Assembly: GCA_013398295.1 (NCBI GenBank)
Contig: VZSF01000864.1
Coordinates: forward strand, 17,295-81,294
Length of the DNA stretch: 64,000 nucleotides
Reading direction: 5' to 3'
From: Chionis minor
Taxonomy: Eukaryota; Chordata; Aves; Charadriiformes; Chionididae
The notes under the pieces were generated by a model. That model saw nothing but the letters and a program-made list of their open reading frames with translations. It had not been told where the DNA came from and ran no database searches. Position numbers and translations under genes: made by a program. Numbering within the stretch: the stretch's first letter is position 1; every line of letters starts with the position of its first letter. This document shows, one piece after another, positions 1 to 12,800 of the stretch.

Positions 1-3000
1 TTATTAAGTATTTATAGCAGTGGCTAGGGGGTATCACCTAGCAACAGCATAGCCCAGAGTAAATGTAATAAATTGCATCTCATCTGTTCTGTCATCAATG
101 ATCAAATAATCAAGACAGGAAAAACACAAGTAGAGATGACATTGAGAGAATCTAATGATAAAGTACAGGAGCAGTTTAGGATACAGAGATTGTGTTTAGA
201 TAATGGAATATAGTCTGCAAAATAATTAGGGTAAGGCAAAGCTGGACTTCAGACACAGCAAGATGAATAGAAAGAAAAGATTGAAGTGAGGGGGAGGGGG
301 AGAAAAACTGGAGGAAGAAGATAAACGATTAAACATGTCAGAGATAGGGATTCAGGAAAAGTAAATAAAGTAAGATGCTGTCAAGGCATCTTTCCTGGGC
401 AGACTTCCGAAAAAGAAGGGCACAGAGATTAAAATTTTATCAGATAGCTTAAGAGATTACAGTAGTTGTACCTTAAAACATAAAAGCTACTTTGCAGGGC
501 CTCATGCAATTCAGCAGGATACTGTTGGGTCAGAATTGATATCAGGAAGGCACTGAGGATAAGTTTGAAGTTATCACACTGTAGAAAGGAGAAAAGTTCA
601 GCCCAAGATTTACAATAAGTAAAAAAATAAAATCCTTACACCAGGGTTTGCAGCAGATAAAAAATGCATTAGAAATGTATGTAATTACAGTTAAGCACTT
701 GTCATCATTTTGGAAAGGTGGTATTTACGCGGGCTTACACCACACAGACATCTCTGCTTTTTTCCTCCTAAGTCTGCTGAATTCCGCATGCAGGTTCACT
801 AAAAACAGTGGGATCTTTCTGTCTGAGAGTATTCATATTCCACATTAAAGACATCTACAGGACCTCAGTTGATCAAATAATGCTAAAAGCACATATTCAC
901 AATCACTGGAACCTGTATATGCTTCATAGCTCCACAAAGCACGGAATTTCCTCTTTGTTTATGCAGCACAAACCTGTAGAATGACAGACAGTAACGCTGG
1001 CTAATAATAACTTGAACAATTGGTCCCTGACAATATGCTTCTGAAACTCCTATATTGTTAGCCTTATCCTAATACACTTTCTGCAACAGATAGTGCTTCA
1101 TGTTAGTGTCAATGCCGTTATTTTAGCCAGCTGGACAGAGGTTGCTGGAGAGCCTTGTGGGGAACTATTTTCTCCTTGTAGTCAAGGAAAAAGTAGATGT
1201 GAAAAATAAAAAATAAAATGAAAGCATCCCTTGGTAGAAAGGAAGTGAGAAAAGAAGTGCCATCTTGTCTTTAATCACACTTTCCTCAGCACAAGCGTAT
1301 AATGTAATTATTTAAAACATTATCAATTGATTTTAATTTATCAGTCAGGAACAGTAAATGACGCTTGCAAGGTTCAACAGTTTTCACATCACCCAAAGTA
1401 GTGATATTTAAGACTGTAAGAAGAAAATATGTATCACATGTTATACAGGGAATAGTTTATTCATGTTATAACAGAATGAAAATAACAGCTGTACATCATG
1501 AACTACATTTCTCCTTAACGCAGACACTTATTCTAAAACAGTTCTTTGGAATAATAGGAACTGTAAACAATCATTTTGTGTAGGATAAAAGAGCATTAAA
1601 ATATTATTTAACACTGACTTCAGTCAGTTGGTCATATATAGATGTCTAATACCATTTGACAGTATGAAAACTCTCTCGTTCAGAGACCCAATCTTAGAAG
1701 TGTCTAAGTTTCCTACAGGCATTGTAATACCTGCCACCCCATACATATACCTTGTTTACCCATGAGTATCTCAAAAAATGTGTGGATAAATGAGTTAAAC
1801 CTCAGTTTCAGCACACATTCAAAATTAATATTTAATCCCCAAAACAGAGACGAAGACTTTTTTAGAGGCTAATTTACCATACAGAAATGGAACACAATAT
1901 TACTTAGAGCCAGAAGTTATCTTTAATCATTAAAAACAGAGACTCATATTGCCCAGCACAGTAGCAAACTTCCTCTCTGCAGGAGGGCACTTCAATGAAA
2001 TAATTAGGAAACTAAAAGAATTCCTTATATCTATAGTGATAACTGAGAAATCTGAATCTGAAGTAATGATTCAGTTTCCCCCATCATGCTCTTAGCTGTT
2101 GCGTAGACACGTTGGAAACTTCAGTCTTTGATTGTAAAGATCTGTTGGTTTTTATAGCTCTTCTCCTGTGCAGACGCAAAACTGCTTTAGACTGTTTAGG
2201 TCATTATCTCACGTTCATAAAAATGCAGAATGAAAACTTTTTTTCTGCAAAAGTAGCCTATCGGAAGAGAAAGCCAGCACATACCAATAGGATCTGGACC
2301 CACCACAAAATGCTTCCAGAGCTACATATGGTTGGAGGGTCATATCATTTACAGAAGATAGCTTTATGAGGTACAGAATATCAAGAAGTAAGAAAATCAA
2401 TTCCCTTCTCATCTGGAGTGGAGTAAAACCCATAATTGTGATTTCTGTGAGAATTTCTAGTAGACTCTAGACAGGGCAAGCAGAGAGAAAAAGCATTCTT
2501 AACCTCTGAAACTGGCACAAGATACAGGAAGTTGGCCTTGTTTCATTGACCAAAGTCTAGGTACAAATAAAACAAAAGGTATAGCAAATCAGGTCTCAGA
2601 ATAACTCTGGTCTTACTAATTGTGCAAGAGGAGACCAGGCAAAAAGTAATTAAGCTTACAACACTGTATGCCAGGAGGACACATTGCCATCTTCTGTTAT
2701 GCATTGAAGAGAAAGCTGTCAACACAAAATGTGAATTTGCTTAAATATGCAATGGTAGTAACCTTGTAAGTGTTACATAAATGCTGTATGAATAGGACAT
2801 GTCAGACAGCTCAGACATAGCTTCAGTTTCTAAAAGCTGTTTTTGAACCAATCGTACTAATTCAGCACACAATTTAGAGGTATTATACAGAGGCAGTAAT
2901 AGATACTTTTCTACCTCTTCTCTCCCCTCTCCCTTTCCCTGCTATTAGTAGAGCGAAAAGGTTGTAGTGAATATTAGAAAATCAAAGATAGAGGTGGAAG

Positions 3001-5987
3001 CATGTAAAATTCTATATGAAATACAAACCTAGTCACTGATACCAATCTGAAAGAACTGTGTGCTTCTTTTTTGTGAATGTTTGAACATCTAACAGCTATT
3101 TATAGGAACTAAAGCTAATGGGACAGTGGTCTTCTATATGAAATCTCTGGGTCTTGAGTATTTAACTTTTCTGAGAAAACAAAAAAGCACCATGTGATTC
3201 ATAAAACTTAAGAAGATGATATGGAGGAAAAAGACAACAGTGTAAATGTTGTATAATTTGCGTTAAAGTCCACTTCATATTGATCAAAAAGGAGCCTGTG
3301 CTGCTTATTTTGGGAGAATATCCACTAAGTTGCATTAAAAAAGGCTTTCACTTAAGCTCTTGATTAATATAAGATTTCTATACCATACTTGATAAAACTT
3401 ACCCAGGAAAAGAAAAGCTCATTAATGCCTTTCTAAATGAGAGTAATATTTTTTTTAAACTGGCTTTTGTATTTGGACAAAAATGCCTTACCTCTCCCCC
3501 CAAAAAAGTAACTACAATGAATTCAGTCAAGTTTTAAGGTCTCAAATGATTTTTACTCTGGATATATATTTTTCCTTGCTTTTGAATATTCACTCTGGTT
3601 TCCCTTCATATTCAATCTTCATCTTTCATTATTTGTAATGGGACAGTTTATTGTGTTCAACTTAGCATAATATGATTGCATTTTATTTTAGAATTTATTG
3701 CACTCCACTCCCTGTATTATAAATTATTAAAAATGTATTTTTTAATTATGGTTCTCAAGTTACAGTAAAGAACCCCAGAAATGTTAGTGATTATGTAATT
3801 TAGAAAGCACAGTGGAAGCAAATCCTACTTCAACATCAACAATGGTTCGTACCACCACTTTTTGGTTTATCTCCCAAAGATTAATGTTGAAAGTTCCCTA
3901 GATTTATGGTGGTCCTTTCTTAATGTCACAGCGTGCCAAACTGACTAATCAACATCCAGATTAGGCACTTATCCAGACTGATCAAGTTTGTAGAAATTAG
4001 GTGCTTAAAATTGTGATAAGCTGAATAAGGAAAATAAAAACCAAAAAGGACAGAGCACTGCTTAAATTCTTCTTCCTCTTCAAGACTTGAATCCTGTATG
4101 CTTTGTGAAAAGACTGAACCTGCATCTCCCAAAGGAATACACTAAGCTATAAATTTGAGTCATACTCACTCTTGAATTTATTTCATCTTAGGTTTTACAT
4201 TTGGACATGATGAAAAACTGGACATATTTATTTGAACTCCTTCAGACACAATGACTAAAATCACATTTTTTAGAGTCTACAGAAATATTCTAAAGCTAAA
4301 ATACTGAGTAGAAACAGGAATCATAATATGTTTAAAGAAGGAGCTATATTTTTAGAAACCATACGTTGAGATATTCTCAGAGTACTTTTATCTGGTCAGA
4401 TCCCGTCAACAGAAAACAGTCAGAAAAATGACTTTTTTATGACTTCTTATGGTCCTCATACTGAATTAGATCCTAAACAACAGCAAGTATATACAGCGGC
4501 CAAATTTTAGGGGCCTAAGAATTGTCAGTGTCAGAAGCTATGGCCACTGGAGTGTTTATGTGTTTCTGAGATTAGCTGGCACATGAAGGATATGAGTGAA
4601 TGCTGCATTCAGATATCTAACCCTTCTGAGGTACCATTACACATGAGTAAGTTATTAGATGGATCTGGACTAGTTAGTAACAGAGAATCAGCACCCCAAA
4701 CATGTGCAGGTGCTATACAGATTTCCTGGAAGTCCCCTAGAATTTTTCATTCTTTGAAAGAAAAAGTAAAAGTTCATCCATAGTTTAGGGTTTCTGATTA
4801 TGATCAACCTGAACTTTATGTATGCAAGGGCAGTGAAGAACATGGAGGAATTCAAAATTTACCTTCCTATGAAGTCCTGAAAATAAGCTTCTGCTAGATA
4901 TAATGTACAGAAAGGAGTGAGCTGATCCGTAAATCATATTAAAATATGCCAGGTAGTCTGTTAGTGTATTGCAACAGTGTTGGTGTGCACACAGTTAAAC
5001 TGACCTCCAGATTTGGAGTTAAAAGAATGATTTTTCCTCCTGTCTTGCTGACAGGGACTTGTATTTTATTGATATTGGATATTTTGTGTGTGCTACCTTC
5101 TGCTACAGATCATGGGGTGGTGAATGATACGTGAGGGCACATGAACTTGATTTTACAGACAGAAGTCAAAACTAAAATGTGTTGTGAGGCCTATGATTGT
5201 GAAGAATCGGAGTGTCGTGATCTGAAAGATCCTTTCCAGGGAAACGTTCCTAAACTCCAGTTTCTGGCCACTTCTGAATCCTTCCCAGGGACCCAAAGGC
5301 AAGGAAAGAAAAGAAAGAAGACATTTAAAGGTAGGTACAGCAAGGAAGTCACAGCCTTAAAACAGTTTCTTCTGCTCTGTTTTCAAAGGCAGTAGCTTTT
5401 CCATCAACGGACAAAGGATTATCAAACACTTCCATCTTCCTTCTTTACACATGCTACTGTAATAAATATTTTCTAATGAACTATATCTTAAAAATACCAA
5501 TAAAATTTAATGAAAGTGTCACGATTTACAGTAAAATTCCAGAGGCAGTGCAGAAATATCTATGAGAGTCTAATGTCAGGATTTTGATGTGGAGAAGACT
5601 GTTAAAAGAAGTTTCAGCATATTGGAAAAACTGGGAATTTTTGAAGCCAGATAATTAGAATGGTATGCCAAAAATCCCCAATACTAATGAGAGAGTATTC
5701 CATGCCAAATTAACTGTGTCTCTTTTTCTAAAAACTTTAGTTCCTGAAGAAGTAAGGAGTGTTTGGCTTCTTAGTCTGGAAAAGAAACTTATGACAAATC
5801 TCAAATTGAAATATGTTTTGCATTTGAAACTGAAGAATGAAGAGATAGCAGGGAAAGAATGGATAGGCATTCTTTCTTTGGCAGGTATCATATAATAAAC
5901 AGCAGTATCTCAGATAATAAATAGAAATTTACTTAGAACTCACAAGGCTGTTTAAACTGATCAGCTTTCCAAAGAGAATCTTAAAGT
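1..5987. other. AT-rich non-coding stretch
   Basis: No recognisable gene, RNA gene or transposon was seen over this stretch apart from the exon-like frame listed at 5159-5330. Open frames are short (up to 85 codons), rich in Phe, Leu, Ile and Lys as expected from AT-rich random sequence, and occur on both strands. The composition fits an avian intron or gene desert. Confidence 0.6.
5159..5330 (+). other. Exon-like open frame, unidentified
   Basis: The frame is open across 5141-5395 and is bracketed by an acceptor-like TTTTACAG ending at 5158 and a strong donor-like AAAG|GTAGGT at 5330/5331. Between them are 172 bases coding for a hydrophilic peptide with four cysteines near the start (a CC pair, then DCEESEC) and a basic run (GKKRKK) near the end. 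The composition is unlike the Phe/Leu/Ile-rich chance frames around it, and local GC is higher. I do not recognise the protein. No partner exon could be assigned, so this could be a non-coding RNA exon or chance. Confidence 0.25.
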
Positions 5988-6810
5988 CGTAGAATCATAG
6001 AATGGTTTGGATTGCAAGGGACCTATAAAGGTCATCTAGTCCAACACCCCTGCAATGAGCAGGGATATCTTCAACTAGATCAGGTTGCTCAGAGCCCCGT
6101 CCAGCCTGACCTGGAATGTTTCCAGGGATGGGGCATCTACTACCTCTCTGGGCAACCTGTGCTAGTGTTTCACCACCCTCAGTGTAAAAATTTCTTCCTT
6201 TTATCTAGTCAGAATCTACCCTCTTTCAGTTTAAAACCACTACCTCGTGTCCTGTTGCTACAGGCCTTACTAAAAAGTCTGTCCTCATCTTTCTTATAAG
6301 CTCCCTTTAAATATTGAAAGGTTGCAATAAGGTGTCCCCAGAGCCTTCTCTTCTCCAGGCTAAAAAACCCCAACTCTCTCAACTGTTCTTCATAGGACAA
6401 GTGTTCCATCTGTTTGATCATTTTTGTGGCCCTCCTCTGGACCCACTCCAACAGGTCCATGTCTTTCCTGTACTGAGGACTCCAGAGCTGGATGCAGTAC
6501 TCCAGGTGGGGTCTCACCAGAGCGGAGCAGAGGGGCAGAATCACCTCCCTTGACCTGCTGGCCACATTTCTTTTGATACAGCCCAGGATACAGTTGGCTT
6601 TCTGAGCTGTGAACGTACATTGTTGGCTCATGTCCAGCTTTTCATCCACCAGTATCCCCCAAATCTTTCACCTCATCCTCTTTCAAGTCTAGTTTAAAGC
6701 TCTGTCAATCAACCTTGCTAGCCTGTGAACAAAGACATTCTACCCTCTTTGAGAAAGATGAATCCCATCTAATGCTAAGAGGACTGGTGCTACATAGCCC
6801 ATCCCATCGT
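5988..6810 (-). mobile_element. CR1 LINE, 3' end, with internal deletion
   Basis: On the minus strand the element ends in a CR1-type tail (plus-strand AGAATCATAGAATGG at about 5991-6005). Upstream of the tail is C-terminal reverse-transcriptase coding sequence up to about 6655. At about 6655-6690 the match jumps to another recognisable CR1-type segment ('GACAGAGCTTTAAACTAG' read on the minus strand, about 6690-6712) that I place, from memory, well upstream in the element. The copy therefore appears to have lost the middle of ORF2. It is 5' truncated at roughly 6810. No target-site duplication was seen, which is normal for CR1. The upstream piece is less certain than the 3' piece. Confidence 0.85.
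6209..6649 (-). pseudogene. CR1 ORF2 (reverse transcriptase) C-terminal remnant
   Basis: This 146-codon open frame carries the region downstream of the reverse-transcriptase palm, including '[11 protein letters not shown]' and '[12 protein letters not shown]' as in CR1. It ends early at a nonsense codon (frame ends ...KEGRF, then TGA). Downstream sequence still resembles the CR1 C-terminus but has further stops, and the phase is lost near the stretch coding for the HW-RLPREVV block. It is a dead copy and more decayed than the equivalent frame at 18101-18562. Confidence 0.85.
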
Positions 6811-9800
6811 CCAATTGTTTTTTGAAAACTAAATACAGAATATTCCACATTAGAAGACTAAGGCCTGGAAATTCTTCATGTCAGTATATGACATCTTTAT
6901 TTGAATCTCTGTGTTTTCAGATCTAATTGATGAACTGAAATTTAGGAGTTTAAGGATAAAAAATCTAGTAAAGTCTGAAAAAATTGTTTTCTTTCTTGAG
7001 TAAGGAATATCTGTTTATTACACTTTAAAGCAAAAGGTAGGGACAGATGTTATACTTTTTTAGACAATAATGTTCTCAGGAGACAGTTGTTCACTGGGAA
7101 AATCTGAGTCTTTATAGAGTTATTGGAGCTAAGAATTTATGTAACAATACAAGAATGGCTGCAAGAAACTATTGTTATAACTATTGAAATATCTGGATTT
7201 TAGTGTGGGATGAACTTTTGGAACTGTAGGAAAAACTATTTCTGTAGGCATCAAATCTGTCACAAAACAGTACAATCTGCCACTTCAGCCACCATCAAGT
7301 ATCATTTCTTCTTAAAAAGATGGTAATATAATCAGCTGGGGAATTGGGAGTTTGAGAAGAGTTAAACACACTTTTGTTTGTAGTTACAGTGCTGAAGTTT
7401 CTTTTATATGAATTTACTGTATGGAACTTTTCTCTCCTATCTGAATGTACTTTAAATTCTCAATTTTTGGAACAAAGATTATGTTTGCCATTGAAATGAT
7501 TTTGTACGTACCATATCATGGAATAACAATTACTTTCAACTGAATGTAAAGTGTAGTTAAAATCATAGAATATTTAGAACTATTGTCCTGGGAGCAGCAA
7601 AATATTTTTATCCTATCTAGCAATATTCAGGGAGAAGAGCAGGGCCTGTTATTCACTAGGCCTATTATGACTACTGTAAAGTGGTTTTTCAGCTTCCAAA
7701 CTGCTAGCTCCTTCTCAGCCTTAAATAACAGAACAAGAAATGTCCTGCCTGCATTGTAGAGAAACACCCACAGAACTCATTCTTTAAATGAGAGCACACA
7801 TTCTCTCATACTCTCTTCTAAAAAGAATTCGCTGGTTTTAAAACAAAATCGTCACACTATAGTTATTATAGATATAGATATTAATGGCAATTCAAAAATG
7901 CCTACAAATTAACTTCTGTCCTTATTCTTAATTAATTAGTCTTTTCATTATTCATTGAGCTTTTTCAGCATTTTTGTTTAGCAGCAATTGACATTATGAA
8001 AAGAAAGAAATTGCACCAAGTTTTACTGATATAATTAAATTAATATCCAGGTAAAAATTTACCTACATAATGCTTTCTGACACACATGCCACTCTTTGTT
8101 TCCATTATTTCTTCTTTTTCTTGTACCTCTTGAGTGTCTGCTAAAAACTATATAGTATGTTGGAAGGCACTTGAGTAGTAAGTAAAATATAGAGAGAAAC
8201 TATGATACAGATAATGTGTATGATACATGTTATTCAGCAATGGCATAGATTACTGCATTCTCAAATGTTATTTCTTGTTATGATTATTCAATTACCTATT
8301 AAATATTGATGTTTTACTTTTTTTGTGTATCAGATCAGTGGATCTTGCTGTATATAATGCTGGGAACGCACAGTGGTATTTCTCCTGTTTTATTCCAGTG
8401 ATCCTTGGGGTTTGTCCCCTGAATAATGTAGAAAATATGTAAATCACACGGACCAAAAAATATTCTGCAATTATCTACAATTAGTGAAACAAATTGCAAG
8501 AGCTACAGCTAACATTTTTTTCTTTCTTGAAGTATACAGCTGGTGTTGATCTTTCATTAAAGGAAAGGATAAAATCCTAATGAACGCTAATAAAAATAAA
8601 TACAAGCAAATGCCAAAGCATTTTTACATAGTCCAACTGAAAGCAAGTATTTTTCTGTGTAATAAAAACAATAGCAATTAATCTTGTTTGCTGATTCAGA
8701 TAGTTTAGATTCTCTCTTATACAACAGCAATGTCCTTTTGCTGCATTTTCTGATAATTTATTACCCGTAAGTTACACTATGATTAATCAATGTAAGTGCA
8801 ATGCTGTAAGTGCTGTTATTCTGTCATGTTATTTGCATGCGCTGTGACTTTCTGAAGTGTGATATGTCAGACATAATCAGTAGGTGAAGAAAATCAGTCA
8901 CATGATAGCAGCATTTATACCTCCAAATTAGACTGCCAAATACATTTTGGATGTTGTATATCTGTCTGTACAAAGGTAATGAAAATAGTCCATTGTGGGA
9001 CATCAGGTAAGAAAATTTCCTGCACTGAATTCTCAGAGGGAACTTTCCTAAACCTCTGAATGACTCTTCTTAATATTAGTTACTGTCCTGAATGATTACG
9101 GTGAAATGTCAACTGTTCGCTTTAGTTCACCAGACCAAATGTAAGTCCATTGACATTTTCATAATATAGATCACCGAGATTAAATTATTTTGTGTATGTT
9201 TGGAAATATTTTGTAGAAAACAGGTTATCCTATACATTTTCCCAATCCCATCAGCAACAAACAAGCAAACAAATCAATGAAGCAAACAAACCATTCAAAA
9301 CCCCTAAATATTAGATTTTATGCCTAGCAAGACAGAGTGATACATTAAAGGACAAGGAATCATGGGCTAGAATGTCAAAGTGCTAACAGCCAAAATAAAT
9401 ATGGATGAACATAAGTAGCAAATAGCAGTATAGCGGTTCACATCAGTTTCACATCAGATGTGTTGTGAAGTGCAGTAGATTCTGCAGGAAGTAGCTTCCA
9501 CAGACTCATGTCCTTCTGCTACAGAACGCTTTTAGAGATTGGCAGGCATATAAATTACTGAAGTCCTTCCTTGCTGCCTCAAAGTTATGGACAGCACTCC
9601 TGCAGCTATGTTTTTCAGTGTAATAACTGGTAGAGAGCTACCAAAGTCATCCATTGAATCAGTATGTTGCTCAGGATGTTTTTAGGTGAGAAACAACAGA
9701 CATGTTAGATCTGTCTCATGGCAGAGTCACAGTCTAATGTGTTGTCTTTTGTTGTTTAGTAAAGAAATGTCTGCTCAGATACAATATGCAACTTCATATT

Positions 9801-12800
9801 CCGGTTCCTGTTCAGCTTTGTGTTCTTACTCCTGCCTCTACCTTCTTCCTCTATGTGTCATACCTCCTGCCAGCTATATGTCAAATCCTTTCATAGTCAA
9901 TTCACAGTTTGTGTTCTTTTGAGAACAAAACTTGAAAAGCAATCCAAAAGTAAATTATCTGCTCATTCCATATCTGTTTTCCTTAGAAATGTTATTACTA
10001 TGACTTTGTAGTGGCTCTCTTTTGTACCAGAACAAGAAATCAAGTAAGCATGCAGGGATGGAACATACAGTTACTCAATGGCCATTCTTTGTTTATAACA
10101 ATTTATAATGTAATTAATTGTAATTCACACAGGTCAAAAGCCTGTTTTATAGCATACATGGCTTGGGATATATGGAGATAGAAGTCCTCTGAACCAAAAT
10201 GTCCTAGTCACTGGAAGTAAACGTGAGCTATTTACCTTTCTTAAAACTCCATTGTCTTTTCTATTGGTTTTGGTCACAGGTAACCTACATCCAAACATTG
10301 CTCAAAAGTCTTCCCTGAGATTATCAGAAAACATCTGTACTTTACTTTTAAAGGTAAATGTGAGGGTTACACATACTCAGTATCAGATATATATCAAACA
10401 CTGTAAGGATCAACAGCAATTTGCAAGAAAACATTGAGCTGCAGTTTCCAGATGATGTCTTATAGCTGTGTACTGCTGATTTCTTCAGAAATGCATATTT
10501 AAGGAAAAATAAAGAAAATGAAGGAAAAAAAATGAGGGAAGGAGTGGTGGGTGGACAAACTTAATATCTGGCAGAAGACTGAATCTTCATAAATATATAT
10601 TACATACAATATTAGTTTGGTGATTACATTCCTTTTCTACACTTGTCATGGGTCTGATTTATCCTAGTGGGCCAAATTCTGTGATTATGCACATTTTACA
10701 TTGAATAAGGGGAATTAATAGGTAAAAAACAAAGACTCTGCATTTGGCTGGATAGTTGTAAGGTGATATTTCCATATATGTAACAAGGCCATGACAAAAT
10801 GAGACACTAAAAAATTAGACTGTCCTTTCATAGCTCCAAGGCAAAATCTGCTTTGTAAATTAGTGTGTTTACCTCTGCCTTCTTCGCATATGAAGTATAT
10901 ATTTATCTTATATTATTATTATTATATATTTATCTCTCTCTTTTCAGAATCAAATATTGTTAAAGAATAGAGCCCCAAATGCTTAGGAATAGCTTTGGAA
11001 GTCCCAAAATCCCATCTAAACTGAACCTCTAGTTTTATAAATGGAGAAAGAGAAACACAACTTACAAAAATGGAAAACCCTTGTAATATGCTCTTGTAAT
11101 CATGGCACAAAGAAGTAGTAGGAAGCCCAGGGCAGGAGGGATATATTATGATGTATCAAGTCTAAGTCAGGAAGAAAAGCAGCCTAGGAGGTCTGAGCAG
11201 ACCTGCCTAAAAACCATGCAATAAAACCTAGGAAAGTGCAACAAGTTCTCTAAATGCCATAGTATGAATGATGCCCTAATTCCTATGTTGGATTAGTTGC
11301 TATAGGCATCACAGGGAAGTTCTGCTACAGCCCCCTACCCTAGCTTACTTTGAGGAGTGTCTGATTTTTATCTTTTCATCCCATTCACACATTTTCTCTC
11401 ACACAATGATTACTTGGGCTTTCAGGGTAAAGTGAATTTTATCCTGTAAGAAATAATGTATTGTATTGATGAAAAGACTCCACTCTGTTCACAGTTGATT
11501 CTTCTCTCTTTTTGTCTCTCTATTGTGTGCATATATATTTAAATTACTCTTTAATTGATGTAGTCCTGGTGTCTTTCATTGAAAACATGTCTAAAGTTGT
11601 GTGAAAGAGAAAGGATCCTGAGAACTTGTGGATGTAAAATGAGGTTCAGGCTGTGCATTTTAAATCAATCTATTTTCATAAATGAAGAAACTATTAGCCT
11701 CTTTGTGAAATTTAACAATGTGTATCTGATCTATAGGATTTTCATTAATTATATTTCAACAAGCAAAAAAGGGCATGAATTTGCAGTATGAAATACTTCC
11801 CCAGCACTTGCAGTTTCTGAACTATCCAGACAATTTGCTGGTATGTCAAATATATTTGAAATGTAGGCTTATCTGGAACCATTACCTTCTGGCTTCTGCA
11901 TTCCTTATCAAACTCATTTTGTACTTTAAAGACATATTTTTATTATATGTGACCTTAACAGTAATTCCAAGGAGAATGTGCCCCACAATAATAATAATAA
12001 AAAAGTAATTTATTCTAGATGTTAATTTTTAGGACACGTAGATTGAAATTAAGTACAATTTATGGTATTTGTGAAAGCTATTGATTATGACCAACTTAAT
12101 AGCAGAATAAGGTTAATTTTCTACCTATCATGTTCTGAATGTATTCCATTACCATTTGCTCTCTTTTCTCAGTGCAGATTTATAAGCTGTAGCATTATGA
12201 TGAGTTCTGGTATCACAAATTCAAGATAAATCTTTTTAGCACATTATATGGAATATCTAATTCTTATAGTATGTAGAAAATGCTTTCTTTTTACTACTGC
12301 ATAATCCATTATTGCTAAGGGGATCATTCTGAGACACTAATATTAATATATGACTAAGACATTTCCTGGTGTGTGTAAGTAAGGCATTTTGCCTTGCAGA
12401 AAGAAATTCTCTCCACACCAATAGCACAAGAAAGGTAAATCCGTGCTTTCTTTAAATTAGTTTTATGGGGTTTTTGGCCATAGTTAAACCAAAACAAGAC
12501 CAAAAAAACACTGAAACCTGCACAAAGAGCCTGTTATTAATGTTGTGTTGTCAAATTCCATTAGAAATGCCATGGATCACAGAAATCTGTACTTGATCAA
12601 GCATTATTTGGTATTTTCATGAAAGACTGAGACGATGGCATTGAGAAAACAAGTATAAGTTATACAGGTGATATAAAACTGTAAAGTTTTTCAATCACTT
12701 GAGAAGACAGAATGATCTTCATAAATCAGAGGTACAGCTGGAAATAAAGACTACAAAATTCAATAAAGACAAAGTACACAATCACACTTAGCTTGGAAAC

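Noticed and set aside
6012..6553. Plus-strand frames over the CR1 at 6 kb
   Set aside because: Antisense shadows of the minus-strand CR1 reverse-transcriptase region.
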